64,000 nt of DNA, from NCBI RefSeq assembly GCF_026151205.1, contig NC_087082.1, forward strand, positions 15,905,365-15,969,364, written 5' to 3'. The position numbers and the translations under genes are program-made. The notes below the pieces were generated by a model. The model worked only from the letters and a program-made list of their open reading frames with translations, was not told where the DNA came from and did no database searches. The stretch comes from Bolinopsis microptera. Taxonomy: Eukaryota; Ctenophora; Tentaculata; Lobata; Bolinopsidae. Shown piece after piece: positions 1 to 12,805 of the stretch (its first letter is position 1; every line of letters begins with the position of its first letter).

Positions 1-3000
1 AACTTCTGATAGCTGAATCTCACGTTTGGTGTCCACCTTCTTTCCTCGGTACCCTCGTAGAGCAATAAGAGGAATCCACTCAATTCTCTCTGTGAACGAA
101 AATTTTACAGCCTACTATAAGAGCCCAGATTTGCATAATCACCATTCCAGCTCAGAGCAGTGCCCCATCATGCAACAGGCATTGAATCGGTATAAACAAA
201 ACATCCTTACTTCAAAAAACTAGCTACAAACTCTAAGTCAGAATGTCAGAGTATGAACTTTGCCCTGTTCAATTGCAGATCCATCTGCAATAAAACTGCT
301 GGAGTCATGCAATTGCTTGAAGACTTTGATACTGATATTTGCTGTGCTACAGAAACTTGGCTGAGAAAAGATGACAATGCTAAGTTTTCTGAGATGAAAG
401 AACTTGGATATTCCATTCATAGCCAGCCAAGAGCTGGGCGGGGAGGAGGTGTTGCTGTTCTATATAAGAAAAGTCTTAAAGTGACTCCTCAGAAGTGCAA
501 GCGATTCAAAACGTTTGAGTCTTGTGAATGTACCTTCAAATCATCTTCTGGAGATATACTACGAATTGTTTCAATTTACCGTTCTGGCACCTCCACATCT
601 CAGAGTGCTAACATCCCCCAATTTCTAACTGACTTTGAGCAACTCTTGGTTGATTTAGTAGACAAACCTGGAAAGCCCTTGATCATGGGTGATTTTAATA
701 TCCACATTGAAGACGAAAATGATTCAGTTGCACAAAGGTTTAATTCACTACTTAAGTCTTGTGGGTGGGTGCAACAAATTTCAGCTGCAACACACAGAGA
801 TGGGGGCATATTAGATCTTGTAATTACCAGGGATGGTTCTTTTACTCACGATTGCATTGAAGTTCTAGATCCTGTCATTACTGATTCTGGTACATCGTCT
901 GACCACTACTTTGTTGCTTTCAATTGCAATGTATCTCCAGCACCCATAGGCACTCTAGAACCAATTATTTACAGAAACATTGCTTGCATAGACCTAGATG
1001 CTTTTGTTGAGGACATTCTTAAGTCAAAACTATGTGACACTGATTGCTTCAATGACCTCGATAGTGCAGTTGATATCTATGAGTCTGAGTTGAGCAGTAT
1101 TTTGGACAAGCATGCTAAAGAAAAAACTTTCATCCCAAGAAAAGATCATAACGCTGAATGGTGGTCTACACACTGTCAACAAGCAAAAGCAATGAGAAGA
1201 AAGATTGAGAGACTGTATCAAAAGAATCATGATTGCCCAGATTATAAACGACTGTACAGGAAAGCATCAGAGAGAGCATCCTCAGTCATTGTATCCACAA
1301 GAGATCACTTCTACAAAACAAGGTTACAAGATAGTGCAGGTGATGCTAAAAAGACTTATTCCATCGTTAATAAGTTGCTCAATAAAGAAAAAGTTAGTAC
1401 TACTACACCTTCTTGCTCTTCAAATCTTGAGAGTGCTAACAACTTTGCACAGTTCTTTAAATCAAAGGTCGACAACATATACAACAACATTTATTTAGAA
1501 CAACAATCCCAAGATTCTCCTAACTCAGATGAATTTGTTCCTCTTTCTAATAGCCCAAAGATAGTACAATTCCGTCATGTGTCTGATGAAGAACTAGTAA
1601 GCATCATAAAGAATATGTCTAACAAATTCTGTGATCTTGACCCCATACCTACAAAGATTCTCATCAAGTGTCTCCCAGAACTCCTTCCTCTGATCTCATT
1701 TATAGTCAATGAATCATTAGTTAAAGGTGAGTTTCCTATAAAACTTAAGGAGGCTCTCATTCGTCCAAGTTTGAAGAAACGTGGCCTTGACGGTGAATCT
1801 CTATCTAACTATAGGCCTATTAGCAATCTCTCATTCTTGTCAAAAATCATTGAGAAGTGTGTATCTATACAGCTCACCAGTTATCTTGAGGATAACAACT
1901 TGCTTTCTAAAGTTCAGTCCGGCTATAGGAAGTTTCATAGCTGTGAAACTGCAACAACCAGAATCCATAACGACATCTTGATAACTATTGACAAGAAAAC
2001 TAAAGTTGTTCTTTTACTTCTAGATTTGAGTGCTGCCTTTGATACTGTCAATCACCCAAGATTAATCAAGAAGCTAAGATCTGCTTATGGCATTACAGGC
2101 ATTGCTCTTACATGGATCAGGTCCTACTTGGCTAACCGTTCATTTTGTGTCAAAGTCAAGGATTCGTCTTCCTCAGCAACTGTTCTTGAGATAGGTGTGC
2201 CACAAGGTTCAATCCTTGGCCCCCTGCTATTCATATTGTACACCAAAGATCTTGAGAACATTGCAAGTATGCATGGGTGCTGTATTCATTTGTATGCTGA
2301 TGACACCCAGCTGTATTTCACTCTTGATTCTGATGACCCATCACAGCTAGAGCACAATATGGAACACTGTATGTCTGATATCAAGAAATGGATGACAAAC
2401 AATTTCCTTCAACTGAATTCTTCTAAGACTGAAGTCATCGTTATATCCTCTAAATTTGACTCAACAAATATTCCAGCCTCTCTACAGATTGTTAAGGATC
2501 AAGAGCCACATGTTGTTAGTGGAACTGTGAAGAGTCTTGGGCTGTATTTGGACAGTTATCTTTCAATGAGTGATCAGATTACGTCAGTGGTTCAAGCATG
2601 TAATATTTAGATCAGAAATTTGTGGTTTATTGCATCAAAACTGTCTTTTAACCTTAAGATTCAGCTTGTTCATGCTCTAGTACTCTCTAGAATTGATTAT
2701 TGCAATAGCGTATATTTTGGACTGAGCTCTTATGATTTAAGTCGTTTACAGAAGGTGCAAAATTCTGCTGTAAGATTTATTTTCGGGAGAGGAAGAAAGG
2801 CACACACTACTCCACTTCTTAAGAAAGTTCATTTTCTACCAGTTAGATTTAGAATAGATTTTAAGATTGCCCTACTTGCCTACAAGTGTTTAAATAATAT
2901 AGCTCCTCCTTACTTAAAAGAGTTGATATCTCCTAGGCAGCAAAGTTTAAAAAATGTACGTCTTGATAATGATTATTTTTACCTTAGTTTTCCGCCCTCT

Positions 3001-3320
3001 CCTAACTATGTAAACACAGAGAAAGCTTTTAGTCACTGTGCAGTTAAAGTATTTAATTCCTTGCCATACGACATAAGATCAGCTGAGTCAGTTACATCTT
3101 TCAAGACCAAACTTAAAACATACTTCTTTTCTCTAGCATTTGATTGATTTTGCATTTACATATGAACTTGTCATGTCTAATTTTCAATTAAACTAAGCTC
3201 AGTTAATGTAAGAGCCGCTTTAGAAAGCACTGGAGTTTATCTCCAGGATTAAATTATATCGAGTTATATGATTTAGCTATAAGGCGGTTTATAAATGTTG
3301 TATTTATTTATTATTATTAT
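1..3320 (+). mobile_element. CR1/L2-like non-LTR retrotransposon, 5' end not seen
   Basis: This is a LINE on the plus strand. Its endonuclease-reverse transcriptase frame fills 253-3147. A short 3' UTR follows and ends in an A/T-rich (TTA)n-like tail near 3300-3320, as is usual for these elements. No ORF1 is visible in bases 1-252, so the element is either 5'-truncated or begins before the window. The right boundary is estimated from the tail; no target duplication could be identified. Confidence 0.8.
253..3147 (+). pseudogene. LINE ORF2: AP endonuclease + reverse transcriptase, one in-frame stop
   Basis: The product would nick target DNA and copy the element RNA by target-primed reverse transcription. 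The frame opens MNFALFNCRSICN. The apurinic-type endonuclease has an ETW motif near residue 35, GDFN near 146 and SSDH near 215. The reverse transcriptase has SNYRPIS, a DLSAAFDTVNH block, GVPQGSILGPLLF and YADDTQLY near residue 680. A single TAG at 2608-2610 interrupts the frame. The same frame resumes and runs to 3147 with the usual thumb and C-terminal region (LSRIDYCNSVYFG, then AVRFIFG). Without the stop it would be about 964 residues. The rest is open, so the insertion is young or the stop is a sequence error. The clade (CR1/L2) is inferred from motif style. Confidence 0.85.
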
Positions 3321-3455
3321 AATGCTATAGGACCTCAAAAATAGTATTATAAAACATTTCTATTTTATCCCTACACATTTGTAAATAACTAGAATTGTGT
3401 AACCTTAAATTATTTCAGAATTATAACTATTGTGAATTCAATAAAATAATTATCA

Positions 3456-3492
3456 CTTTTGTATCCTTGTATCCTTGTATCCTTGTATCCTA
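3456..3492 (+). repeat. Octamer repeat GTATCCTT
   Basis: About four copies of the 8-bp unit GTATCCTT lie in tandem just downstream of an AATAAAATAATT stretch. CR1-type elements typically end in short octamer repeats, so this may be the 3' tip of another, otherwise eroded, CR1 insertion. That reading is an inference. Confidence 0.5.
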
Positions 3493-3854
3493 GATAAATG
3501 CAAAATTAAGCAGCCTTTGAAGGACACTATAGCAATGTTATTCAGTGCCCTCCACATTTTATTCCGGGTGATATGATGTTAAGAAAGGTGAATATTCAGG
3601 GTACTGAAAAATAGTATAACAGGTCAACTCTATTAGGATGACTCTCCTGAGTGTTTCTCCAGTTATAGAGGGTATGCAAAAGTTCTTCTTCCAGAGACAG
3701 AATGATTTCTACCAGCTGGATAATTTTCACCAGCCGATCCCTTTTATTATTTTCCTTTATCTTGTCTCCAAGTCCAACCCCCGGCACATTCCTTGGTCTG
3801 AATGTAGCCAAGCAGCTCTTTAGAGTAGAGATCCCTCCCTATCAGTCAACTCTT

Positions 3855-4290
3855 TGGTGTACTCTTTTAGATGTAAGAGTATTTCATGCTCAAGCTCCTT
3901 CCAATAAGGCTCTTGGATCTCCAATGAGTATGTACACTAGCCATGAGAGACAGAAGCAAAACATGTACAACAAAAGGATTGTCGAAGTAGAACATGGAAC
4001 ATTTACACCAATAGTCCTATCAACAACAGGTGGAATGGGAAGAGAAGCAAATACTTTTTCAAAAAGTTAGCTGATAGAATGTCTAGAAAATCAGGACAAA
4101 GATACAGTGAGGCATTGAAAACAACAATTATAGCTCTTAGAGGAGAAAGAGGGATAAAAAGTGGTAGCGCTGTTAAAATATCAGAACTAGATTTTAAATT
4201 TTCTACTACTTAAAGGGTTTTTATAAAATTTACTAAGATTTTTTATTGAATTTCATATTGAATTTTTATATAGGGTCAATGCTATACATT
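3855..4290 (+). pseudogene. 3' end of a retroelement, possibly with restriction-like endonuclease
   Basis: The translation holds LLDVRVFHAQAP, HERQKQNMYNKRIVEVEHG and FTPIVLSTTGGMGREA. It aligns by eye with the C-terminus of the larger element at 48.2-49.9 kb (FFDVRIFNPKSP, then FVPLVFTTTGGMAPEA). A one-base shift near 4057 moves the frame. It then continues KLADRMSRKSGQRYSEA and ends SELDFKFSTT at the TAA of 4211-4213. The following UTR, about 4200-4290, recurs inverted at 41830-41955. The D-V-R, K-Y and TTGG pattern resembles the restriction-like endonuclease of R2-type retroelements; this assignment is inferred. Everything 5' of about 3855 is missing. Confidence 0.7.
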
Positions 4291-5535
4291 ATGTGTATTT
4301 TGTTTGAATTTTTTCCATCGCCTTAAAAAGGCAATAGATGGTTAGAAGTGGTAGGATTTGAGAATGGGTATAGTGGGTATAGGATTTTCGTGGTGTCACA
4401 AAGCAAAACATGCATTACCCTCCGCAAACACGTGCTCCTTTACAAATTATCACGTGATGGTCGCGCGCGCGCATTTTACACTGCTTTTATGTCAAGGTGT
4501 ACTCTATACCAAGAATAGAGCTAATGAATCGTGTGAGTCGCGCATGTATATCTCTTTTCGCTATTATACATTTTGTTTCGCATTGATATAAATGTCGTTT
4601 AAGCTTTCGTTAACTTCATGCGATACAAACTTCTCATTTTGTTGTGGGTGCTTGGTGCAACCACAGACTTGGCTCCCAATATTAGTTATCCGTTATGTTA
4701 TTTATATAACATTTAAACTATTGTCCAATTTTTTACATTAAATGAAAATAAACTATGGTAGAGTTCAGCTCAGGTCATATCTCAGTTCAGATCATGTCTC
4801 TAATTGGAAAATTCGGTGTCCGGTCGTTTAACTTTCGGTTCAAATAATTGACAACGGCAACCCCTCCATTTTGTTCTCTGTAATTCTCTGGTAATTTAAC
4901 CATTATGAAACGATTGTTAATTGTAATTAATTACGGTCGATGGAAATCTAGCGTCCGCTAACCGGCGCAATTCTTGTTAAATTTTAAATAGGTGACATAT
5001 TTTTGAAAAAAAAGTTTTCCAATCTAGGTGGATCTTCACGGATTTGCTATGATTTACAATGTTGTCATGCTTTATCGACGTCATTTCAAAGTTTTCACTC
5101 ATGGGTTATGTTCTAGAACCATAATATAATATATCACACTTCTCAAATTTAGTATGTTTTATACTTTCTTTTTTTTTCACTCTTTGGTGTAGTCCAATCT
5201 TTTCTTGTCCTTGTAGGTGTCCCAGTGGAATAAATATTTAAAAAGCACTTTTTTGTCACACCTTAATGGGGCGAAAGTTGTCCAAATTTTCTGTTTTTTT
5301 AGGGGGTGCAAAATATGCTCCCAGGGCTGGCCAAAACTGTAGGGGCAGCAAAAATAATGTATGACTTGCATTTTTATCGAACATCAGACAAATTTAGCAG
5401 GCGGCACACAGGTATGTTTCGCCACTGTCTCAGTTGTATACATCACAAGTCACAATATGCCATCAGCCAATTTCAACAAACACAGATTGTATGTGACAAG
5501 ATAATCAGTCTTAACCTAGACTAACAATCCTAGTG
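4291..5535. other. Noncoding spacer upstream of the BTB array
   Basis: No convincing exon or RNA gene was found. The last ~60 bases (from about 5470) match the sequence before exon 1 of the other BTB copies, for example CAAACACAGATTGTATGTGA, so the tandem duplication unit begins at least there. Confidence 0.5.
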
Positions 5536-8500
5536 ATGATCCCGACAGTAAGAGTTCCTGCCAACTTTGGAAGAGAATTGATAAACTCCCCAGTACATGG
5601 TAACCTGGTGCTGAATCTGAGAGATGGATCAGTGTTGAGGGTAAACTCAATCATAATGTCCCTCAACAGTCCAGTTATTGGAAATATGACCACCAATCTT
5701 GGTCAGGTACTGAGAGAAAATATAATGCAGATTTTGATAAGTTACAGTTATAAAATTTAAGTTGTTAAACAAAGTAAGTGTTATTTAAAGATATAATATA
5801 ACTTGTGTTTCATATTTCCATTACCTACTCGTATTTTCATGACGTTTTAACTCGTAAAAATCAAATTTTTTAAGTTTAACATTTTGTATTTCAGTCTTCA
5901 CTAGAGATGGACGACTTTAGTGTTGAAGCAGTACATTGTTTTGTGGATGCTATGTACTCTGGTGAATCTGAGATGCTGGAGAGAGTAAACTTTGAGGACG
6001 TTAACAAGATGGCCCACGTTTTTGGTGTGGGGTGGTTTAGAAAGAAATGTTTAAAGTTCTTTAAAACACATGTCTTGAACTTTGAAAACAATTCTTATGA
6101 GGAGATTTTGTTTGCCTGCGAGATTGCCAGTCGTGCAAACTTCAACTTGAAACAGAGCAAGTTTGTGGGGTTATTTGTCAGAAACATGACATCCAGGAAC
6201 ATTGGAAAAAGGCTATTTCTACGGAAATACATGTCCAACTTTGCTGAGCTGTCAAAACGTCAGATAGACATGTCAATTCAGATAGCAGGTAGAGAATTGA
6301 ACATTCTGTTTGATTGTTTAATAAGTTATCTCACGTTTGGGTTGAAGTACACAGGATTTGATGAGAACTCTCTGTATTTACTCGAACAAGTAGATATGAG
6401 GCTATTTCAGCAAAGATATCCGGACCAGTTTGTTGAAGTAGTAGACCTGATGACTGAACTGTCGGGAGGATCTGAGAGTAGTAAAGTGAAAGAGTTGGTA
6501 GAAAAGGTGGTCAAGTTGAGGAGTGAAGGTGGTGGTTCTAATGAGGTGCTAGAAGACAGTCAATGTAGTGGAGATCCAGAAGATAGTGATGATGAAGATG
6601 TACAGGAGAGTTGTAGACACGTTGCTATCCAAACTGATGAGGTTAAAATAGGTAAATGGAATGTTTAAATTGGAAGGGTGAACACTGAACTTACCTATTA
6701 TTTAATTTTAATTTCTTATGTTTGTAATATGTCTGCTAATTTTGCTTTTAAATAGAGCAAACTTAGCAGATCTAATATAAATGGACACGTTCATTTGAGT
6801 TTGAGGATATTGGTAAACAAAAATGATAGCGTTTTCGAGGATAGTGGCTTAATTTTGACATCTATTAAGCTAGCACGTTCAGAAGTTCTGAACATTAGCC
6901 ACGTAACCCATACTCCCATATGCACTGCTCAGAAAGAAAATCTATTGTTGTTAGGCACTATAATGGTTCAAATGTCACATTTTGTGTGACTTAGTTAACT
7001 GCAGTTGTCTAATTATCATTCCTTGGTCTAAAATATAGTAGATTAGGTCAATCTAACAATTATGATACAACATTGGTTAAAGGGCACGGATCGAACGGTT
7101 ACAAGGCAATATTTGGGTAACTTTGTCACACTCAGAATACCAAACCTCTATTCTACTGTGAGGTGTCCTCAAAAACCTTTTAACTCATTATTTGATGGTT
7201 GATCTACCAATCATAGCCCTAAAATATGTTGTTTCGAATAGTTAGCTAATACAGGAACTTGGTTATTGGGAAATGAGGTTAATTCTGTCACAATATATGG
7301 AATTTTAAATTTTGGGCGAATTATTTATATCTGTTTTTGGTTTGAAAGGCGGGAAAACTTTACATGATGACAATGTAGTTGATGCAAGTTAAGATCAGTG
7401 ATGTTTACATTGTCACAAAAAATGATACGAAATCGTAAATAGGTTAAAAACAATGATTATAGAATGAAATAGTCTCTTATAATAACTCTTATAATAACTG
7501 ATGTGACAAAGTAAACATGTCTTGCCCCTATTTTAAAGATCTATATATTCTATGACTCTATTAGAATTCAACATTCTTTCAGAAAAAAATCGGTAGAATA
7601 TTGTCCAGAACATCAGAGCTCAAGTTTAACAATTTTAGGTTAAATTTGTCAGTCACCAAAAATGTGACAAAATTAACTTTTCCTGCCCCAAAAATTTCAA
7701 GATAGTGTGTAAAAATTAGCATAGGCTGCCTTATTACCTATATAAATCAATCCCAACTACGAAAAGATCTGTTAATCTTATGACGATTACCTAACTCTTA
7801 TAATAACTGATGTGACAAAGTAAACATGTCTTGCCCCTATTTTGAAGAGCTATACCTCTATTAGAATACTATGTAACTTTATCATCAATGAACTAGTTAT
7901 TTAGCCAGCAAGGAGCTAACAGAGTTATAATAATTTGTTTGTGACGAAATTACCCTATTTTTGACCATGTTGCAGTAGTTTAATTGTGACACTGTTAACA
8001 TATTACCACCCGATAATGATTTATGTGACTGGTGCGTGGTACATGCAGTGTTGTTTGATCCATAGTACGTAATATAAGGGGTTTAAGCTAATATATCATT
8101 ATTTGTTCAATTTCACACATGTTCAGATATCATCAAGATTATGTGACAAAGTAAACTTGTTTGTGCCTTCTGTGTTTTAATCCTTACGACTATATGATAT
8201 AATAACAATTCCTAGCACTTCCAGGCCATCAAATAAACCTACACTACTCAGCATTGCTTATCAGGGTGCCCTAAACATTCTTCACATGTTTTCTTAAATG
8301 TGTGACAGAGTAAACCTGAGTGCACCATCTAACGAAAAAACTCGTCAAATATGTAGGTAATGGTCATATGTACCCATCCAATCAACTGGACACTTAAAAA
8401 TTTGGTCAAAAACGGCAGCAAGGGGTCCATATTTACTCCGTCACATGTTTATAGTGTGACAATGTAACCATTTCCGTGCCGGCCGTATTTAAGCGATATC

Positions 8501-9611
8501 TTATCAGCTGATTAAGATATCGTTAAGTGACAAAGTTAGCCTAGAGGATGAGACGATTATCCTAACCATCAAGGGTTTGTGTAATTTCATAGTGTGACAA
8601 AGTCAACTACACTGTGCCTTTTAATAGGGTCACTTATATTTACCAATATCCTCAAACTCAAATGAACGTGTCCAAATATTATAATAAATTACAGGTTGTA
8701 TACAGCCTTTAATTGATACATTGTTTGTTTAGTTTGAGTACATTTGTTCAGATTAATGTCCCTGCTAATTATAGTTAATAACTAATTTATTTTCAGGTCA
8801 GATTGCTGTACAAACTGATGAGGTTAAAACAGGTAAATAGAATGTTTACATTGGGAGCGTAGGGTAAACGTAACTGTTACTTAGTTTGAATACAGCTGTT
8901 CATAATTTTTCAGCTAATTATAATTGATATCTAATCAATTTGCAGATTGCATTACCATAGAAACTGATGAGATTAAAACAGGTAAATATAAATTTATTAT
9001 TATCAGTTGGTACCTACTAATGAACATACACATTTAACTTTTAACTCAAATTTTATGTCTATAGTTAGTTATATTACTAATTTTTGAGTTAATCATTTAA
9101 TTGTCAGTTACACGTCGTGTCACTTTATTTGTTCATTGCAACTAATTTATTTGCAGGTTGGATACAGCCTGTGATTGGCACACACTATCCCCTGTTACCA
9201 GACGAACCAGTACAGTTAATAACAACAGATAATGAGTTACAGAGAGGTATTGTTGTGTTGTATACTCTACGTGTAGAGGGTAGTCCTTATGAGATGGTGT
9301 TTGCGATGAGATGTGAGAATATAAACACCAGTCAGTGGAGTTATGTTATTGATAATTGTACTGTATTTAGTTATAATACACAGTACTTAGACAGTGTTCC
9401 ACCTGACAAAGTAAAACACTGGATTATTACTAAAACTTGTACCCACCTAAAGGTTGTGTGTAACAATGTGACAGTACTCAGCTTTAACTTTGCTACTGAC
9501 TACTCAACAGGTTATGAGACTAGTCACCAGGTTTGGTTGAGAAGATTCAGTAATTTGAGATTCCTTAGCTATTACAACATGACTAATATTCTTTTAAGAA
9601 CTGTAAGTTAA
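5536..9611 (+). CDS. BTB-BACK protein with unknown C-terminal module, copy 1
   Basis: Proposed exons are 5536-5706, 5895-6651, 8797-8832, 8946-8981 and 9157-9611. All have GT-AG borders and compatible phases and give 484 residues. Exon 1 and the start of exon 2 encode a BTB domain (NLVLNLRDGSVLRVNS, then AHVFGVGWFRKKC). The rest of exon 2 resembles a BACK domain followed by an acidic linker. Exon 2 ends in HVAIQTDEVKIG. Exons 3 and 4 are 36-nt mini-exons repeating that peptide (QIAVQTDEVKTG, DCITIETDEIKTG). Exon 5 encodes about 150 residues I do not recognise (YNTQYLDSVPPDKVKHW). BTB-BACK proteins are commonly CUL3 ubiquitin-ligase adaptors; this role is inferred. The ATG at 5536 gives the BTB its normal N-terminus. 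An AATAAA lies at 9813. Intron 2 contains a TIR element. Confidence 0.75.
6782..8674. mobile_element. Nonautonomous TIR element with interspersed TGTGACAAAGTAAAC motifs
   Basis: Perfect 36-bp terminal inverted repeats begin TGGACACGTTCATTTGAG (left 6782-6817, right 8639-8674). The empty site is seen in BTB copies 2 and 3. The flanks suggest a 2-bp AA target duplication. No transposase frame is present. The interior contains about 14 close variants of TGTGACAAAGTAAAC on both strands (for example near 7120, 7502, 7664, 7810, 8140, 8300, 8595), and one ~60-bp block is repeated at 7485 and 7795. The superfamily was not identified. Confidence 0.8.
8691..8733 (+). other. Possible alternative terminal exon of BTB copy 1
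   Basis: After an acceptor (AAATTACAG), the sequence GGTTGTATACAGCC copies the start of exon 5 (GGTTGGATACAGCC). It then reads GCIQPLIDTLFV and a stop in the phase left by exon 2. The same feature lies near 11865-11907 (reading GCIQPLIDTIFVQF) and 14825-14864 (GCIQPLIDTLFV). Splicing to it would give a protein lacking the C-terminal module. It could equally be a relic of a duplicated exon 5. Confidence 0.4.
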
Positions 9612-10586
9612 TGTACTACAATCTGAACAACCTTATGAACTGATCGGTAATATTTCAAAATGTTGTTACGATTTAATGTATGTACTTAGACTAACTTACG
9701 TATTGTATACTTACGTATGTTATATGTATACTTATATACACTATACAGTTAGTTTATTTAAAGTCTGTTTTAATTAAGTTCAGGTTTAAATAGAATTTCC
9801 TTATTTCTAATTAATAAATTCTGAGAACTCATCGTCTAGTTTACCGAAAATGAGTGAACTTCGATTTTTAGGGGAGTTTTGGAGGAAACTGTAATCTTAA
9901 AATGTAGTACCATTTTCATTTACATTGTCAATCAGTAATTAATATATTTATGAATTTAATCAGTTGTACTGCGAGGATATTTACATCTTCCCACACTCAT
10001 GATTGTCAATTATTTTGGCCCATATTGTTAAATTTTCTGTATCAAAATATCAATATCACTTGATTTTTAATATCGAATTTATAACAAACTAAACTTCAGC
10101 AGATCAAGCTGCTCTGGGTTTTATTTCTTCAAGTTATAATTTTAACTGTGAGTCCAATATTTATTGTGCTATTTAATTTTAGGAAGGAATAAATAGGCTC
10201 CCAGTAAAAATAAACTTTCAGTAAAAATCTTTATTAGCTTAATGTTTTACAATTAATATTACGGTTGGAAGAGACCCTTCCTTTTTAGTTATGATTTATA
10301 ATTTTAAGACATTTTTCTCGAGTCTTCTTTTTAAGTGACAGTTACAAAATAAGTTTACTGTTCTTATTTTTGCTGTTCCATGCTTTACACTACTTGTATT
10401 TTTTGTATCTATTATATTTTTATTTGTCTCTGGGGTTAGTATGGGCTACAGCGAATAATTGAACTCATATTTCTAGTAGCTGAGTTGTATACATCACAAG
10501 TCATAATATGTCATCATCCAATTTCAACAAACACAGATTGTATATGACAAGATAATCATTCTTAACCTAGGCTAACAATCTTAGTG
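9612..10586. repeat. Spacer between BTB copies 1 and 2, duplicated after copy 2
   Basis: This AT-rich noncoding spacer largely recurs at 12806-13550, for example the run TTCAGGTTTAAATA and the CTCATCGTCTA segment. It is therefore part of the tandem duplication unit. It holds a candidate poly(A) signal for copy 1. No separate gene was seen. Confidence 0.6.
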
Positions 10587-12805
10587 ATGATCCCGCCAGT
10601 AAGAGTTCCTGCCAACTTTGGTAGAGAATTGATCAACTCCCCAGTACATGGTAACCTGGTGCTGAATCTTAGAGATGGATCTGTGTTGAGGGTAAACTCG
10701 GTCATAATGTCCCTCAACAGTCCTGTTATTGGAAACATCACCACCACTCTTTGTCAGGTAATGAGAGAAAATATAATGCAGATTTTAATAAGTTACAGTT
10801 ATAAAATTTAAGTTGTTAAACAAAGTTAGTGTTATTTAAAAATATAATATAACTTGTATTTCATACTTCCATTACTCATATTTTTATGACGTTTTAACTC
10901 GTCACTATAAAATGTATTTAAGTTTAACATTTTACTATTTCAGTCTTCACTAGAGATGGACGACTTTAGTGTTGAAGCAGTACATTGTTTTGTGGATGCT
11001 ATGTACTCTGGTGAATCTGAGATGCTGGAGAGAGTAAACTTTGAGGACGTTAACAAGATGGCCCACGTTTTTGGTGTGGGGTGGTTTAGAAAGAAATGTT
11101 TAAAGTTCTTTAAAACACATGTCTTGAACTTTGAAAACAATTTTTATGAGGAGATTTTGTTTGCCTGCGAGATTGCCAGTCGTGCAAACTTCAACTTGAA
11201 ACAGAGAAAGTTTGTGGGGCTATTCGTCAGAAATATGACATCCAGGAACATTGGAAAAAGGGTATTTCTACGGAAATACATGTCCAACTTTGCTGAGCTG
11301 TCAAAGCGTCAGATAGACATGTCAATACAAATAGCCGGAAAAGAATTAAACATTCTGTTTGATTGTTTAGTGAGTTATCTCACGTTTGTGTTGAAGTACA
11401 CAGGATTTGATGAAAACTCTCTGTATTTACTCGAACAAGTAGATATGAGACTATTTCAGCAAAGATATCCGGACCAGTTTGTTGAAGTAGTAGACCTGAT
11501 TACTGAACTGTCGGGAGGATCTGAGGGTGGTCAAGTGAAAGAGTTGGTAGAAAAGGTAGTCAAGTTGAAGAGTGAAGGTGTAGCTGGTGGTTCTGATGAG
11601 GTGCTAGAAGACAGTCAATGTAGTGGAGATTCTGAAGATAGTGATGATGAAGATGTACAGGAGGGTTGTAGACACGTTGCTATTCAAACTGATGAGGTTA
11701 AAACAGGTAAATGGAATATTTGATTTGGAAGGGTGAACACTGAACTTACCTATTATTTAGTTTTAATTTCATATTATGTTCGTAATATGTCTGCCAATTT
11801 TTCTTTTAAATAGAGCTTTAGAGCAAACTCAGCAGATCTAATATAAATATAAAAATAATTTACAGGTTGTATACAGCCTTTAATTGACACAATATTTGTT
11901 CAGTTTTAGTACACTTGTTCAGATTAATGTCCATGTTAATCATAGTTAATAATAATCGATATTTATTTTCAGGTCAGATTGCTGTACAAACTGATGAGGT
12001 TAAACCAGGTTAATAGAATCTTTACATTGGAGCGGAGGGTAAACGTAACTGTTGCTTAGTTTGAATGTACATCTATTCATAATTTTTGAACAGCTAATTA
12101 TAATTGATATCTTATCTATTTTCAGATTGCATTGCCATAGAAACTGATGAGATTAAAACAGGTAAATGGAATGTTATTATTATCATTTGGTACCTACTAG
12201 CACTAATTAACATACACATTTTAAACTTCACTCAAATTTTATGTCTCTAGTTAGTTATAATATTACTAATTTTTGAATTAACCATTTAAGTTTTAGTTAC
12301 ACGTACCGTCTTGTCACTTAATTTGTTCATTGTAACTAATTTATTTGCAGGTTGGATACAGCCTGTGATTAGCACACCCTACCTCCTGTTACCAGACGAA
12401 CCAGTACAGTTGATAACAACAGATAATGAGTTACAGGAATATATTGTTATGCAGTATACTCTACCTGTAGAGGGTAGTACTGATGAGAGGATGTTTATTA
12501 TGAGATGTGAGAATAAAGACACCAGTCAGTGGAGTTATTTTATTGAGGGGTGTACTGTATTTAGTTTCAATACACAGTTCTTAGACAGTGTTCCACCTGA
12601 TAAAGTAAAACACTGGATTATAACTAAAACTTGTACCCACCTAAAGGTGGTGTGTAACAATGTGACAGTACTCAGCTTTAACTTTGCTACTGACTACTCA
12701 CCAGGTAATGAGACTGATCACCAGATTTGGTTGAGAAGATGCAGTAATTTGAGATTCAATAGCGAGTACAATATGACTTATATTCTTTTAAGAACTGTAA
12801 GTTAA
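10587..12805 (+). CDS. BTB-BACK protein with unknown C-terminal module, copy 2
   Basis: Exons are 10587-10757, 10944-11706, 11973-12008, 12126-12161 and 12351-12805, giving 486 residues. The order is the same as in copy 1: BTB (exons 1-2), BACK-like region, acidic linker, three successive TDE peptides (HVAIQTDEVKTG, QIAVQTDEVKPG, DCIAIETDEIKTG) and the C-terminal module. By hand count exon 2 differs from copy 1 at about 6% of residues and exon 5 at about 19%, so the C-terminal module diverges faster. Intron 2 lacks the TIR element found in copy 1. A candidate AATAAA lies at 13016. No frame damage was seen. The donor after exon 3 is GTTAAT, weaker than the GTAAAT used elsewhere. Confidence 0.75.
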
